DNA from: Elusimicrobiota bacterium
Lineage (GTDB): Bacteria; Elusimicrobiota; Elusimicrobia; Elusimicrobiales; UBA9959
Direction of reading: 5' to 3'
Assembly (NCBI GenBank): GCA_030639665.1
Contig: DAOWCC010000111.1
Location: forward strand, 1 to 8,034
DNA length: 8,034 nt
How positions within the stretch are numbered: position 1 is the stretch's first letter; each line of letters opens with the position of its first letter. The notes beneath the pieces are model-generated. The model searched no databases and had not been told where the DNA came from. It saw nothing but the letters and a program-made list of their open reading frames with translations. Positions 1-5,939 of the stretch are shown here, piece after piece. A program made the position numbers and the translations under genes.

Positions 1-89
1 ATTATTGTCATGATTCAAATTATGACGCTTACGGACCAAATAATGCAATAAGCCTATTTGGGGCTCATTTATATTGGAAACACTTTTGA
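1..89 (+). CDS. C-terminal tail of an unidentified upstream gene (partial)
   Basis: Reading from base 3, 28 codons stay open to a TGA at 87-89. The peptide includes NYDAYGPNN and ends GAHLYWKHF. It is rich in aromatic and polar residues and ends in phenylalanine, as many outer-membrane beta-barrel proteins do, but the strict alternating C-terminal pattern of that class is not clear, so no family is assigned. An open stretch of this length can arise by chance in AT-leaning DNA; the case rests on its protein-like composition and on the likely rpsB promoter lying just after its stop. The start lies outside the window. Frame 1 is also open over 1-51 but looks less like a protein. Confidence 0.4.
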   Translation, partial: YCHDSNYDAYGPNNAISLFGAHLYWKHF

Positions 90-112
90 TTTCAGGCTCA
101 TCCTGTATTGGA
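62..112 (+). repeat. Imperfect direct repeat, two copies about 33 bp apart
   Basis: Copy 1 (62-78) and copy 2 (95-112) share GGCTCAT followed, after 3 or 4 bases, by TATTGGA. Weaker similarity continues a few bases further (AAACACTT against CAAGACTT). Copy 1 lies within the possible upstream gene tail; copy 2 lies beyond its stop and upstream of the rpsB promoter. It may be a partial duplication of the end of that gene, or a paired protein-binding site about three helical turns apart. Confidence 0.45.
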
Positions 113-124
113 CAAGACTTCCCA

Positions 125-153
125 TTGAAGGAAGCAGTTATATATGCTATTAT
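125..153 (+). promoter_or_regulatory. Probable sigma70-type promoter of the rpsB cluster
   Basis: A -35-like TTGAAG (125-130, four of six consensus bases) is followed by a 17-nt spacer and a -10-like TATTAT (148-153, five of six). TGC sits directly in front of the -10, giving an extended -10. Transcription would begin near 160, leaving a leader of about 45 nt before the rpsB start. It is the best promoter match in the 116-bp gap upstream of rpsB and is correctly oriented. It has not been tested experimentally. Confidence 0.5.
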
Positions 154-180
154 AGTGTAGCTACGAAGTTCTAACTGCTT
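132..180 (+). promoter_or_regulatory. 9-bp inverted repeat spanning the rpsB promoter and leader
   Basis: AAGCAGTTA (132-140) is exactly complementary to TAACTGCTT (172-180), with 31 nt between. If transcription starts near 160 the left arm lies in the promoter spacer, so the pair would be a DNA dyad flanking the start site rather than an RNA hairpin. With an upstream start it could instead fold as a leader stem just before the ribosome site. A second small dyad, CTTCC (118-122) and GGAAG (130-134), overlaps the -35, and GTAGCTAC (157-164) is an 8-bp palindrome near the predicted +1. Ribosomal protein S2 operons are autoregulated through the leader in some bacteria; any such role here is conjecture. 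Confidence 0.35.
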
Positions 181-205
181 TGGAGTACAATATCGCGGAG
201 GTTAA

Positions 206-1126
206 ATGTTGAACATATCAATGAAAGCAATGCTTGAAGCCGGTGTCCATTTTGGTCACCAGACTTATAGATGGAATCCTAAAATGTCCCGTTATATATT
301 CGGGGAAAGAAATGGTATCCATATTCTGGATTTACAGAAAACCGTTAGAGAATTAAAGAAAGCTTACGCTTTCGTCAAAGATTGCGCTAAACAGGGCAAG
401 TCCTTTATATTTGTCGGAACCAAAAAGCAAGCTAAAGACTTGATACGGGAAGAAGCCCAAAAAGCGAATATTCCGTATGTCCATGAAAAATGGCTTGGCG
501 GCATGCTCACCAATTTTGAAACTCTTAAGAGCTCTATAAAAAGACTTGAAGAACTTGAAAAACTGGAAGCTGACGGACTTTTTAAAGTGATGTCAAAAAA
601 AGAAGTTTCACGGCTTACAAAAGAAAAAACCAGACTTCTGAAATTACTTTCCGGAATAAGACATATGACTAATTTACCGGAAATAATGTTTGTGATAGAC
701 CCGGTTGAAGAAATTGGAGCTATGAAAGAAGCCAAGAAACTCGGAATTACAATTGTCAGTGTTTGTGATACCAATTGCGATCCCGATGCCATCGATGTGC
801 CCATTCCCGGAAATGACGACGCTTCAAGATCCATAAGGCTTTTCTGCGCCACTATGGCGGATGCCATTATTGACGGCAGAAAAGAAAAAGAAGACGAGGC
901 TATGGCGGTTAAACAGGCTGAAGAAAAAGCTGAGATGGAAGCTGCGAACGCGGCTGAGGAAAATGTTCCTGAGACTGAAGCTGGAAGCCCTTCCCAAGAA
1001 TCCGTGAGCGAGCCGGAAGCCCCTCAATCTAAGGCGCAAGATAAGACTGAGCCTAAAATTGAAGAGCCCAATGAGCCGAAAGCCGACATTGAAACCAAGA
1101 CTGAGGCCGTGAAAACTGAGGAATAA
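206..1126 (+). CDS. rpsB: 30S ribosomal protein S2, with a long acidic C-terminal tail
   Basis: S2 of the small ribosomal subunit, needed for S1 docking and 30S function. Family landmarks are present in order: GVHFGHQ (13-19), RWNPKM (22-27), GTKKQA (71-76), KWLGGMLTNF (95-104), DTNCDPD (188-194) and IPGNDDA (200-206). The start is supported by GGAGG at 197-201, close to the ATG, and by an N-terminus (MLNISMKAMLEAG) that lines up with typical S2 proteins. The globular domain ends near residue 225. About 80 further residues follow, rich in Glu, Lys, Ala and Pro and probably disordered; the protein has 306 residues against 241 in E. coli. It is the first gene of the cluster, 36 nt ahead of tsf, as is usual. 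Confidence 0.98.
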   Translation: MLNISMKAMLEAGVHFGHQTYRWNPKMSRYIFGERNGIHILDLQKTVRELKKAYAFVKDCAKQGKSFIFVGTKKQAKDLIREEAQKANIPYVHEKWLGGMLTNFETLKSSIKRLEELEKLEADGLFKVMSKKEVSRLTKEKTRLLKLLSGIRHMTNLPEIMFVIDPVEEIGAMKEAKKLGITIVSVCDTNCDPDAIDVPIPGNDDASRSIRLFCATMADAIIDGRKEKEDEAMAVKQAEEKAEMEAANAAEENVPETEAGSPSQESVSEPEAPQSKAQDKTEPKIEEPNEPKADIETKTEAVKTEE

Positions 1127-1162
1127 TTTTTTCATTTTAACAACACTGTAAGGAGATCTTTT

Positions 1163-2017
1163 ATGCCGGAAATAACAACCAAGCAAGTTATGTCAGTAAG
1201 AGGAAAGAGTGGCGCGGGCATTATGGCCTGTAAAAACGCTCTTAAAGAAACCTCTGGCGACGAAGAGAAAGCGGTAGAAATTTTGAGAAAAAAAGGCCTT
1301 AGCGGTCTTGCCAAAAGAGCCGGAAGAGAAATGAAAGAAGGCATGGTTACCGTTAAAACTTCCGACGATAATAAAACAATCGCCATATTGGAAGTAAATT
1401 GCGAAACTGATTTTGTTGCCAGAAACCCCGAATTTAAAGCTATTTCGGATGAGATTATGGCTCTTATGTTAAGCGATGGCAGCGTAAGTAATCCTGCTGA
1501 AAATGAAATTGCTAAGGGAAAGATTAAAGAATTTGCGATTAAAGTCGGCGAAAATATGCAAATAAGACGCGGAGCGGTTCATAAACTGGATGAAAATACC
1601 GTTGCCAATTATTATGTCCATAGCGATTCCAAGAAAGGCGCCGTGGTTCTCTTTACTGTCGAGGGAGATGGTTCTTCGGATGAAAGTCTTCCCGCTTTGG
1701 CAAGGGACCTTGCCATGCAATCTGTCGCTATGAATCCCAGATGGCTGAAGAAAGAAGATGTTTCTTCGGAAATTATAGAGAAAGAAAAAGAGATTTATAA
1801 AGAAAATCCCAAAGCCGCGGGAAAATCCGGCATAGCATTGGAAAAAATGCTTGAAGGTAGAATTAATAAATTCTACCAAGAGAATTGTCTTTTGGAACAG
1901 GCTTCAATAAGAGATTCCAAAGTTTCCATTTCAAAGGTAGTGGCCAATGCCGCGGAAAAATTAAATACCAAAGTTGAAGTAAGAGACTTTAACTGCTACA
2001 TAGTGGGTATGGAATAA
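1163..2017 (+). CDS. tsf: Elongation factor Ts
   Basis: Guanine-nucleotide exchange factor that releases GDP from EF-Tu in the cytoplasm. The 284-residue length matches the classic long bacterial form (283 in E. coli). The N-terminal UBA-like module covers about residues 1-55 (VRGKSGAGIMACKNAL). The signature ETDFVARN at 81-88 contains the Asp-Phe pair that inserts into EF-Tu to disturb the Mg2+ site. The later conserved stretch LAMQSVAMNPRWL lies in the core domain. A strong AAGGAGAT (1150-1157) five bases before the ATG fixes the start. It follows rpsB by 36 nt, the standard arrangement, and is probably co-transcribed with it. No truncation or missing motif is seen. Confidence 0.98.
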   Translation: MPEITTKQVMSVRGKSGAGIMACKNALKETSGDEEKAVEILRKKGLSGLAKRAGREMKEGMVTVKTSDDNKTIAILEVNCETDFVARNPEFKAISDEIMALMLSDGSVSNPAENEIAKGKIKEFAIKVGENMQIRRGAVHKLDENTVANYYVHSDSKKGAVVLFTVEGDGSSDESLPALARDLAMQSVAMNPRWLKKEDVSSEIIEKEKEIYKENPKAAGKSGIALEKMLEGRINKFYQENCLLEQASIRDSKVSISKVVANAAEKLNTKVEVRDFNCYIVGME

Positions 2018-2019
2018 TA

Positions 2020-2724
2020 GTGTATAAAAGAGTTCTTCTTAAGTTATCCGGGGAAGCTCTCCTTGAGAAATCAGAGGGGCGTTCCATAAGCCCATCTTCG
2101 CTGGTTTATATATCCAAAGAAATAAAGAAAGCTTATAGGCGTGGTTTGCAGCTTGCCATTGTGATAGGCGCCGGAAACATTTGGCGCGGCGCTAAAGACG
2201 GCAATGGCATGATTGACAGAGTAATATCCGATAATATGGGTATGCTGGCGACCATGATAAACGCCATGGCTCTTCAATCCGCTTTGGAAAATGAAGGGAT
2301 ATCCACCCGCGTTCAAACATCCATTCCGATAGCAAGTATCGCCGAGCCTTTTATAAGAAGAAAGGCCGTAAGGCATTTGGAAAAAGGCAGAGTTGTTATT
2401 TTTGCCGGCGGCACGGGCAATCCTTATTTTACGACGGACACGGCAGCCGCTTTGCGCGCCGCTGAAATAAGCGCGGATGTGATATTTAAAGCAACTCAAG
2501 TTGACGCTGTTTATACAGGCGACCCAAAAACCGATAAAAAAGCCAAAAAAATAAAAAATATAACTTATATGAAAGCCATCAAAGAACAGCTTCGTTTTAT
2601 GGATACAAGCGCTTTAACCCTTTGCATGGAAAATAATTTACCCATACTGCTATTTAATCTTCATACGGCCGGAAACATTAAAAAAGCCATTAATGGAGAC
2701 AAGATAGGAACCTTAATCAAATAA
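2020..2724 (+). CDS. pyrH: Uridylate kinase (UMP kinase)
   Basis: Phosphorylates UMP to UDP with ATP, a step of pyrimidine nucleotide synthesis; a cytoplasmic enzyme of the amino-acid kinase fold, hexameric in studied bacteria. Motifs in the 234-residue protein (241 in E. coli): KLSGEAL (8-14), the glycine loop GAGNIWRG (50-57), the substrate region DRVISDNMGMLAT (66-77 area), GGTGNPYFTTDTAAALRA (130-147) and the nucleotide-binding ATQVDAVYTGDP (158-169). The start is GTG, only 2 nt after the tsf stop; the last codons of tsf supply a weak GGAAT in place of a good ribosome site, so translation is probably coupled to tsf. An ATG start is not available near the expected N-terminus. Confidence 0.97.
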   Translation: MYKRVLLKLSGEALLEKSEGRSISPSSLVYISKEIKKAYRRGLQLAIVIGAGNIWRGAKDGNGMIDRVISDNMGMLATMINAMALQSALENEGISTRVQTSIPIASIAEPFIRRKAVRHLEKGRVVIFAGGTGNPYFTTDTAAALRAAEISADVIFKATQVDAVYTGDPKTDKKAKKIKNITYMKAIKEQLRFMDTSALTLCMENNLPILLFNLHTAGNIKKAINGDKIGTLIK

Positions 2725-2735
2725 AAAAGGCGGTA

Positions 2736-2765
2736 ATGATTACGGTGAATTATGGATTAAGATAG
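2736..2765 (+). CDS. Possible 9-codon mini-ORF ahead of gmhA
   Basis: An ATG at 2736 preceded by AAAGGCGG (2726-2733) opens the peptide MITVNYGLR, ended by TAG and an adjacent TAA (2763-2768). Its ribosome site is better than anything in front of gmhA, and its frame is the same as gmhA, whose start lies 10 to 25 nt after the stop. It could be a leader peptide that delivers ribosomes to gmhA by reinitiation, or merely the remains of an older gmhA start. A short odd palindrome, GTAAT-G-ATTAC (2733-2743), covers its start codon. No known leader peptide is recognised. Confidence 0.25.
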   Translation: MITVNYGLR

Positions 2766-2789
2766 TAAATTCCTGTGGTAAATCAATTT

Positions 2790-3362
2790 ATGAAAGATAG
2801 AATAATCGCGAATATAAACAGTCATTTTGCTTTGTCAAAAGAGATGTTATCTAAAGCCGGTTTAATTGAAGAGGCGGCGGATAAAATTATTACCGCTCTT
2901 AAGAATGGCGGGACTCTTTATATTTGCGGAAATGGCGGAAGCGCCGCCGATAGCCAGCATTTTGCGGCTGAGCTTATAGGCCGTTTTCTTATGGAACGCG
3001 AGCCTATTAAAGCTTTGGCATTAACCTCCAATACTTCCATTTTAACCGCTATCGGAAATGATTATGGCTATGACAAGGTTTTCGAAAGACAGGTTGACGC
3101 TTTTGTGGGCCCGAAAGATATTCTCTTTGGCATTTCAACTTCCGGTAATAGCGCTAATATTATCAATGCTTTAAAGATGGCTAAAAAAAAGGGAGCCTTA
3201 TCAATGTCTCTTTTAGGTTGTGGCGGCGGAAAAATGGCGCAAGAAAGTGATTTATCCATAATTTGCGCTTCCAATGAAACTCCGAGAGTTCAAGAAATGC
3301 ATATTCTCCTTATTCATATTCTATGTTCGGTTATTGAAAATAAGCTTTTCCCCTCAAATTAA
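2790..3362 (+). CDS. gmhA: Sedoheptulose-7-phosphate isomerase (phosphoheptose isomerase)
   Basis: SIS-domain enzyme converting sedoheptulose 7-phosphate to D-glycero-D-manno-heptose 7-phosphate, the first step to ADP-heptose for LPS core or other surface glycans. Numbered from ATG 2790 (190 residues; E. coli GmhA has 192), it shows CGNGGSAADSQHFAAEL (46-62), GISTSGNSANII (114-125) and RVQEMH...IH (166-176). His57, Glu61, Gln168 and His176 occupy the metal and catalytic positions of GmhA. The related replication protein DiaA is an alternative, but the intact metal residues favour the isomerase. A GTG at 2775 would add five residues; neither start has a clear ribosome site, and the ATG aligns better with known N-termini. 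It sits between pyrH and frr, which normally adjoin. Confidence 0.88.
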   Translation: MKDRIIANINSHFALSKEMLSKAGLIEEAADKIITALKNGGTLYICGNGGSAADSQHFAAELIGRFLMEREPIKALALTSNTSILTAIGNDYGYDKVFERQVDAFVGPKDILFGISTSGNSANIINALKMAKKKGALSMSLLGCGGGKMAQESDLSIICASNETPRVQEMHILLIHILCSVIENKLFPSN

Positions 3363-3422
3363 TTCCGGCTATATTTTCTCTCTTATAATCTCCGCTGTAA
3401 TACTTCTCTTGTTTTTACTATA

Positions 3423-3455
3423 ATTAATAATATATACGATATTTATATTATTAAT
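3423..3455 (+). promoter_or_regulatory. 12-bp perfect AT-only inverted repeat upstream of frr
   Basis: ATTAATAATATA (3423-3434) is exactly complementary to TATATTATTAAT (3444-3455) around a 9-nt centre. If one A is bulged, pairing extends outward by three more bases. It lies in the 119-bp gmhA-frr gap. Several -10-like TATAAT hexamers surround it (3384-3389, 3419-3424, 3455-3460), but none has a good -35 at the right distance; TTGTTT (3409-3414) with TATATA (3431-3436) is the nearest pair. There is no GC stem or terminal T-run, so it is not a standard terminator. It may be an operator or part of an internal promoter for frr. Confidence 0.4.
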
Positions 3456-3481
3456 ATAATCCAATAAAAAGGGGTATTGTT

Positions 3482-4054
3482 ATGAACAATGAAACTGAAG
3501 TTTCAGATATTCTCGTTAGTCTTGAAAATGAAATGAAGGGCAAAGTTGAAAAATTTAAAAAAGAACTTACCACGCTTAGAACGGGCAGAGCTAATCCCCA
3601 GCTTTTGGATGGCGTTTTTGTGGAGTATTATGGAGCTAAAGTTCCTTTAAAGCAAATAGCGTCAATTTCCATACCTGAAGCAAGAACCCTTGAGGTAAGG
3701 CCTTTTGATATGTCCGCCCTTGAAAATATTGAAGCTGAACTTAAGAAAATGGATTTGGGTTCATCTCCGTCCAGTGATGGAAAAATAATCAGAATCAATC
3801 TTCCCGCTATGACTGAAGAACAGAGAAAAAAGATGGTTAAGATGGTTCGTGAAATGGGAGAGGAGTCTAAAATCGCGATTAGAAATGAAAGACGCGACGC
3901 TCTTAATATACTTAAAAAAGCTGAAAAGAGAAGCGAGATAACCGAAGATGATTTGGAAAGCTATGAACAAAAGGTTCAAGCTCTTACCGATACCCATATC
4001 AAAGGCGTGGTCGGGGTTATCGACTTTAAAGAAAAGGAGCTCCTTACTATTTAA
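3482..4054 (+). CDS. frr: Ribosome recycling factor
   Basis: Splits post-termination ribosomes together with EF-G; a cytoplasmic, tRNA-shaped protein with a three-helix bundle and a small beta domain. The 190 residues (185 in E. coli) carry LRTGRANP (32-39), the beta-domain stretch IPEARTLEVRPFD (64-76), LPAMTEEQRKKMVK (107-120) and IRNERRDA (133-140). The C-terminal half of the helical bundle is complete. AAAAAGGGG (3466-3474), 7 nt ahead of the ATG, is a strong ribosome site, in contrast to its neighbours gmhA and uppS. The AT-rich gap in front may allow transcription independent of the upstream genes. Confidence 0.98.
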   Translation: MNNETEVSDILVSLENEMKGKVEKFKKELTTLRTGRANPQLLDGVFVEYYGAKVPLKQIASISIPEARTLEVRPFDMSALENIEAELKKMDLGSSPSSDGKIIRINLPAMTEEQRKKMVKMVREMGEESKIAIRNERRDALNILKKAEKRSEITEDDLESYEQKVQALTDTHIKGVVGVIDFKEKELLTI

Positions 4055-4071
4055 AAGTATATTGCCAAAGC

Positions 4072-4788
4072 ATGCAAAAGCAAAATTTATTGAAAAACAT
4101 CGATCATTCCAAGTTACCCGAACATGTGGCTATCATTATGGACGGCAATAGGCGGTGGGCCAAAAAGAAGGGGCTTCCCTCCATTATGGGCCATCGCAAG
4201 GGAGTCCAATCCGTTAAAAATATTGTCAGCGTTGCCAATAAAATGGGTATAAAGGCTTTAACTATCTACGCCTTTTCGACGGAAAATTGGAATAGATCAA
4301 AATTGGAAGTTAATGCTTTGATGTTTTTGCTGAAGAAAGTTTTAAAGAAGTACGCGACTGAACTTAAAGAAAATGGAATAAAACTTATGGTCAGCGGAAG
4401 GATAGAGGAGATGCCCCGGGGCATAGCCAAAGAAATTTCCGCGTCCGTTGAAAAGTTAAAAGACGGAAAAAAATTGATTTTAAATATCGCGCTTAATTAC
4501 GGCGGTCGGCAGGAAATAGTGGATGCCGTTAATAAAATTATAAAATCAAAGACAAAGAAAGTTAATTTAGCTTCCTTCAATAAGTTTCTTTATACTTTCC
4601 CCCTTCCCGATCCTGATTTGCTGATAAGGACATCGGGAGAACTAAGAATTTCCAATTTTCTTTTATGGCAAACCGCCTATAGCGAGTTTTATGTAACGGA
4701 TGTTTTATGGCCTGATTTTGGTGAAAATGAATTTTTCACCGCCATAGCGGAATATCAGAAACGCGAAAGACGATTTGGTAAAAAATAA
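4072..4788 (+). CDS. uppS: Undecaprenyl diphosphate synthase (cis-prenyltransferase)
   Basis: Adds isopentenyl units in cis to farnesyl diphosphate to make undecaprenyl diphosphate, the lipid carrier for peptidoglycan and surface polysaccharides. The 238 residues contain HVAIIMDGNRRWA (18-30) with catalytic Asp24, His41, TIYAFSTENWNR (64-75), NYGGRQEI (142-149), and the diphosphate-binding region around Arg186, Arg192 and Ser194 followed by Glu205 and WPDF (213-216). No good ribosome site precedes ATG 4072; only CCAAAG is nearby, and frr ends 17 nt upstream, so coupling to frr is likely. No later ATG is possible, because the next ones fall inside the catalytic motif. The product feeds the same envelope pathways as cdsA and dxr downstream. 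Confidence 0.97.
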   Translation: MQKQNLLKNIDHSKLPEHVAIIMDGNRRWAKKKGLPSIMGHRKGVQSVKNIVSVANKMGIKALTIYAFSTENWNRSKLEVNALMFLLKKVLKKYATELKENGIKLMVSGRIEEMPRGIAKEISASVEKLKDGKKLILNIALNYGGRQEIVDAVNKIIKSKTKKVNLASFNKFLYTFPLPDPDLLIRTSGELRISNFLLWQTAYSEFYVTDVLWPDFGENEFFTAIAEYQKRERRFGKK

Positions 4789-4806
4789 TATTAAAAAGAG
4801 GTAATG

Positions 4807-5616
4807 ATGCTGCTTCCCAGAATATTGACCGCCATTATAGGCGTGCCCCTTGTGCTTGTCGCGATTCATATCGGCAATCTGCCGTATATGTTTTTTATCT
4901 TCACCATAATAGCCCTTTCTCTTTATGAATATTCGGTTCTGATGAAACTTGGCCAAAAGCCGGTTCAAAACTCCGTTCTTTTTATTTTCGGACTGCTTAT
5001 TCCCCTGGCTTTTATTCTGGATTCTTATTCTCAGAACATGTTTGGAGGAAATAATTTTGCCATTTGTATTTTTACCGCCGCTTTCATTGTTTCCGTCATA
5101 GTGGAAATATTTTCCTCAAAAAAATATCTGGAGAGAATAGCTTTTACTCTTTTTGGAATTGTTCTCATTTCCTGGAATTTATCTTATTTAATGGGGATAA
5201 GAAATATTAATCCCGATGGTGAAGGTCTGACATTTATTATTATCATTTCCGTATGGATTATGGATACGGCCGCTTATGCGGGCGGCAGAATGTTCGGCAA
5301 AAGACGGCTTTCCTCCATAAGTCCCAAGAAAACATGGGAAGGCGCGATAGCCGGGTTTATCACGGCCATTGCCAGTGTTTTATTATTGCGTTTATTTCTT
5401 AAAGACAGCGTTCCCGTTCCCATGGCATTGGGCATCGGTTTATTGATAGGCATTATAGCTCAAATGTCCGATCTTGCGGAATCCATGATAAAAAGAGCGG
5501 TCGGCGTAAAAGATTCATCCAATCTTCTTCCCGGACACGGCGGTATTTTAGATAGATTTGATTCCTATATTTTTTTGGCTCCGGCCATTTATTATTTTGT
5601 GATTTTAATTCGCTAA
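4807..5616 (+). CDS. cdsA: Phosphatidate cytidylyltransferase (CDP-diglyceride synthase)
   Basis: Integral inner-membrane enzyme that joins CTP and phosphatidic acid to CDP-diacylglycerol, the precursor of bacterial phospholipids. The protein has about 269 residues with eight or so hydrophobic segments, and a complete family signature near the C-terminus: SMIKRAVGVKDSS followed by LPGHGGILDRFD (about residues 226-252), with the conserved Lys-Asp and Asp-Arg-x-Asp. The inner motif DTAAYAGGRMFGKR and SPKKTWEG precede it. Two adjacent ATGs occur at 4804 and 4807; AAAGAGG (4795-4801) is 5 nt from the second and only 2 nt from the first, so 4807 is preferred. It follows uppS by 18 nt and is the last gene before the repeat island. 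Confidence 0.96.
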   Translation: MLLPRILTAIIGVPLVLVAIHIGNLPYMFFIFTIIALSLYEYSVLMKLGQKPVQNSVLFIFGLLIPLAFILDSYSQNMFGGNNFAICIFTAAFIVSVIVEIFSSKKYLERIAFTLFGIVLISWNLSYLMGIRNINPDGEGLTFIIIISVWIMDTAAYAGGRMFGKRRLSSISPKKTWEGAIAGFITAIASVLLLRLFLKDSVPVPMALGIGLLIGIIAQMSDLAESMIKRAVGVKDSSNLLPGHGGILDRFDSYIFLAPAIYYFVILIR

Positions 5617-5709
5617 TTGTATTTATTTAATTGTTGTGTGGGAATTTAGGGCTTGATATTTGTAATTTGATGTATAGGAATTTCAAAGTAAGCGCAAAAA
5701 GCGCAAAAC

Positions 5710-5783
5710 AAATCTCCCCCGGCCCCTCTTTGTTAAAGAGGGGAGCAAATTCCCCCCTTTTGCAAAGGGGGTTAGGGGGATTT
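5710..5783. repeat. Cloverleaf-like palindromic element (MITE/REP-like)
   Basis: An outer stem TCCCCC (5715-5720) with GGGGGA (5775-5780), extended by A-rich and T-rich flanks, encloses two hairpins. The first pairs CCCCTCTTT (5723-5731) with AAAGAGGGG (5735-5743) around GTT. The second pairs CCCCCTTT (5753-5760) with AAAGGGGG (5764-5771) around TGC. The single strand would form a three-way junction. From memory, very similar palindromes are dispersed in many unrelated bacterial genomes and often appear as spurious hypothetical proteins. No transposase is present, so any movement would need enzymes supplied elsewhere. Confidence 0.7.
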
Positions 5784-5803
5784 TGGCAGGATAAAGAAAA
5801 GTT

Positions 5804-5820
5804 TCCCGCCTTTGGCGGGA
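5804..5820. repeat. GC-rich hairpin TCCCGCC-TTT-GGCGGGA
   Basis: A perfect 7-bp stem with a TTT loop. It could stall or terminate transcription leaving cdsA, but no T-run follows on the + strand (CTAATTTAGC), so a standard intrinsic terminator is not supported. On the minus strand the bases after the stem are AAACTTTTC, also a poor tract. It is better read as another palindromic repeat unit next to the cloverleaf element. Confidence 0.5.
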
Positions 5821-5886
5821 CTAATTTAGCGTAACGGAATTTCAAAGTGTCCACAAAAAGGCACAAAGGACACATATACGAATTAA

Positions 5887-5930
5887 ACGCAGAGTTCACA
5901 GAGAACATAAAAGCGCAGAGAACGCGGAGG
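5887..5930 (+). repeat. CGCAGAG-type repeat, left arm
   Basis: ACGCAGAG (5887-5894), ACAGAG and then GCGCAGAGAACGCGGAGG (5913-5930) make a short array of degenerate CGCAGAG/CGCGGAG units. The core at 5914-5929 matches, in inverted orientation and at 14 of 16 bases, the core at 6102-6117. Purine-rich repeats of this wording are familiar as dispersed intergenic elements in several bacterial groups; that is recollection, not a search result. Confidence 0.6.
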
Positions 5931-5939
5931 AAGAATAAA

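Larger units (their letters stand above)
5677..5848 (+). repeat. 13-nt direct repeats bracketing the hairpin elements
   Basis: GGAATTTCAAAGT occurs identically at 5677-5689 and 5836-5848, 159 bp apart. Similarity carries on more weakly downstream of both copies (AAGCGCAAAAAGCGCAAA against GTCCACAAAAAGGCACAAA), so the true repeat may be about 30 nt. Everything between the copies is the palindromic material, so they could mark a duplicated insertion site or two members of the same short repeat family. Confidence 0.6.

Noticed and set aside
1..205. tRNA or other known structured RNA upstream of rpsB
   Set aside because: No cloverleaf, TPsiC-like motif or recognised riboswitch core is visible; only short dyads are present.
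364..867. Long minus-strand frame within rpsB, and similar antisense frames in the other genes
   Set aside because: They are shadows of conserved + strand genes and show no family motifs or ribosome sites.
3948..4151. 67-codon + strand frame overlapping frr and uppS
   Set aside because: It is out of frame with two clearly recognised genes and has no family features.
5804..5820. Intrinsic terminator after cdsA
   Set aside because: The stem is good, but no T-run follows on either strand, and it lies about 190 nt beyond the cdsA stop among other repeats.
5627..5908. Open frames on both strands across the palindromic repeats (minus 93 codons, plus 67 codons)
   Set aside because: They translate repeat DNA into Pro/Lys/Gly-rich peptides, have no ribosome site, and mirror each other on the two strands; this type of repeat commonly yields spurious hypothetical proteins.
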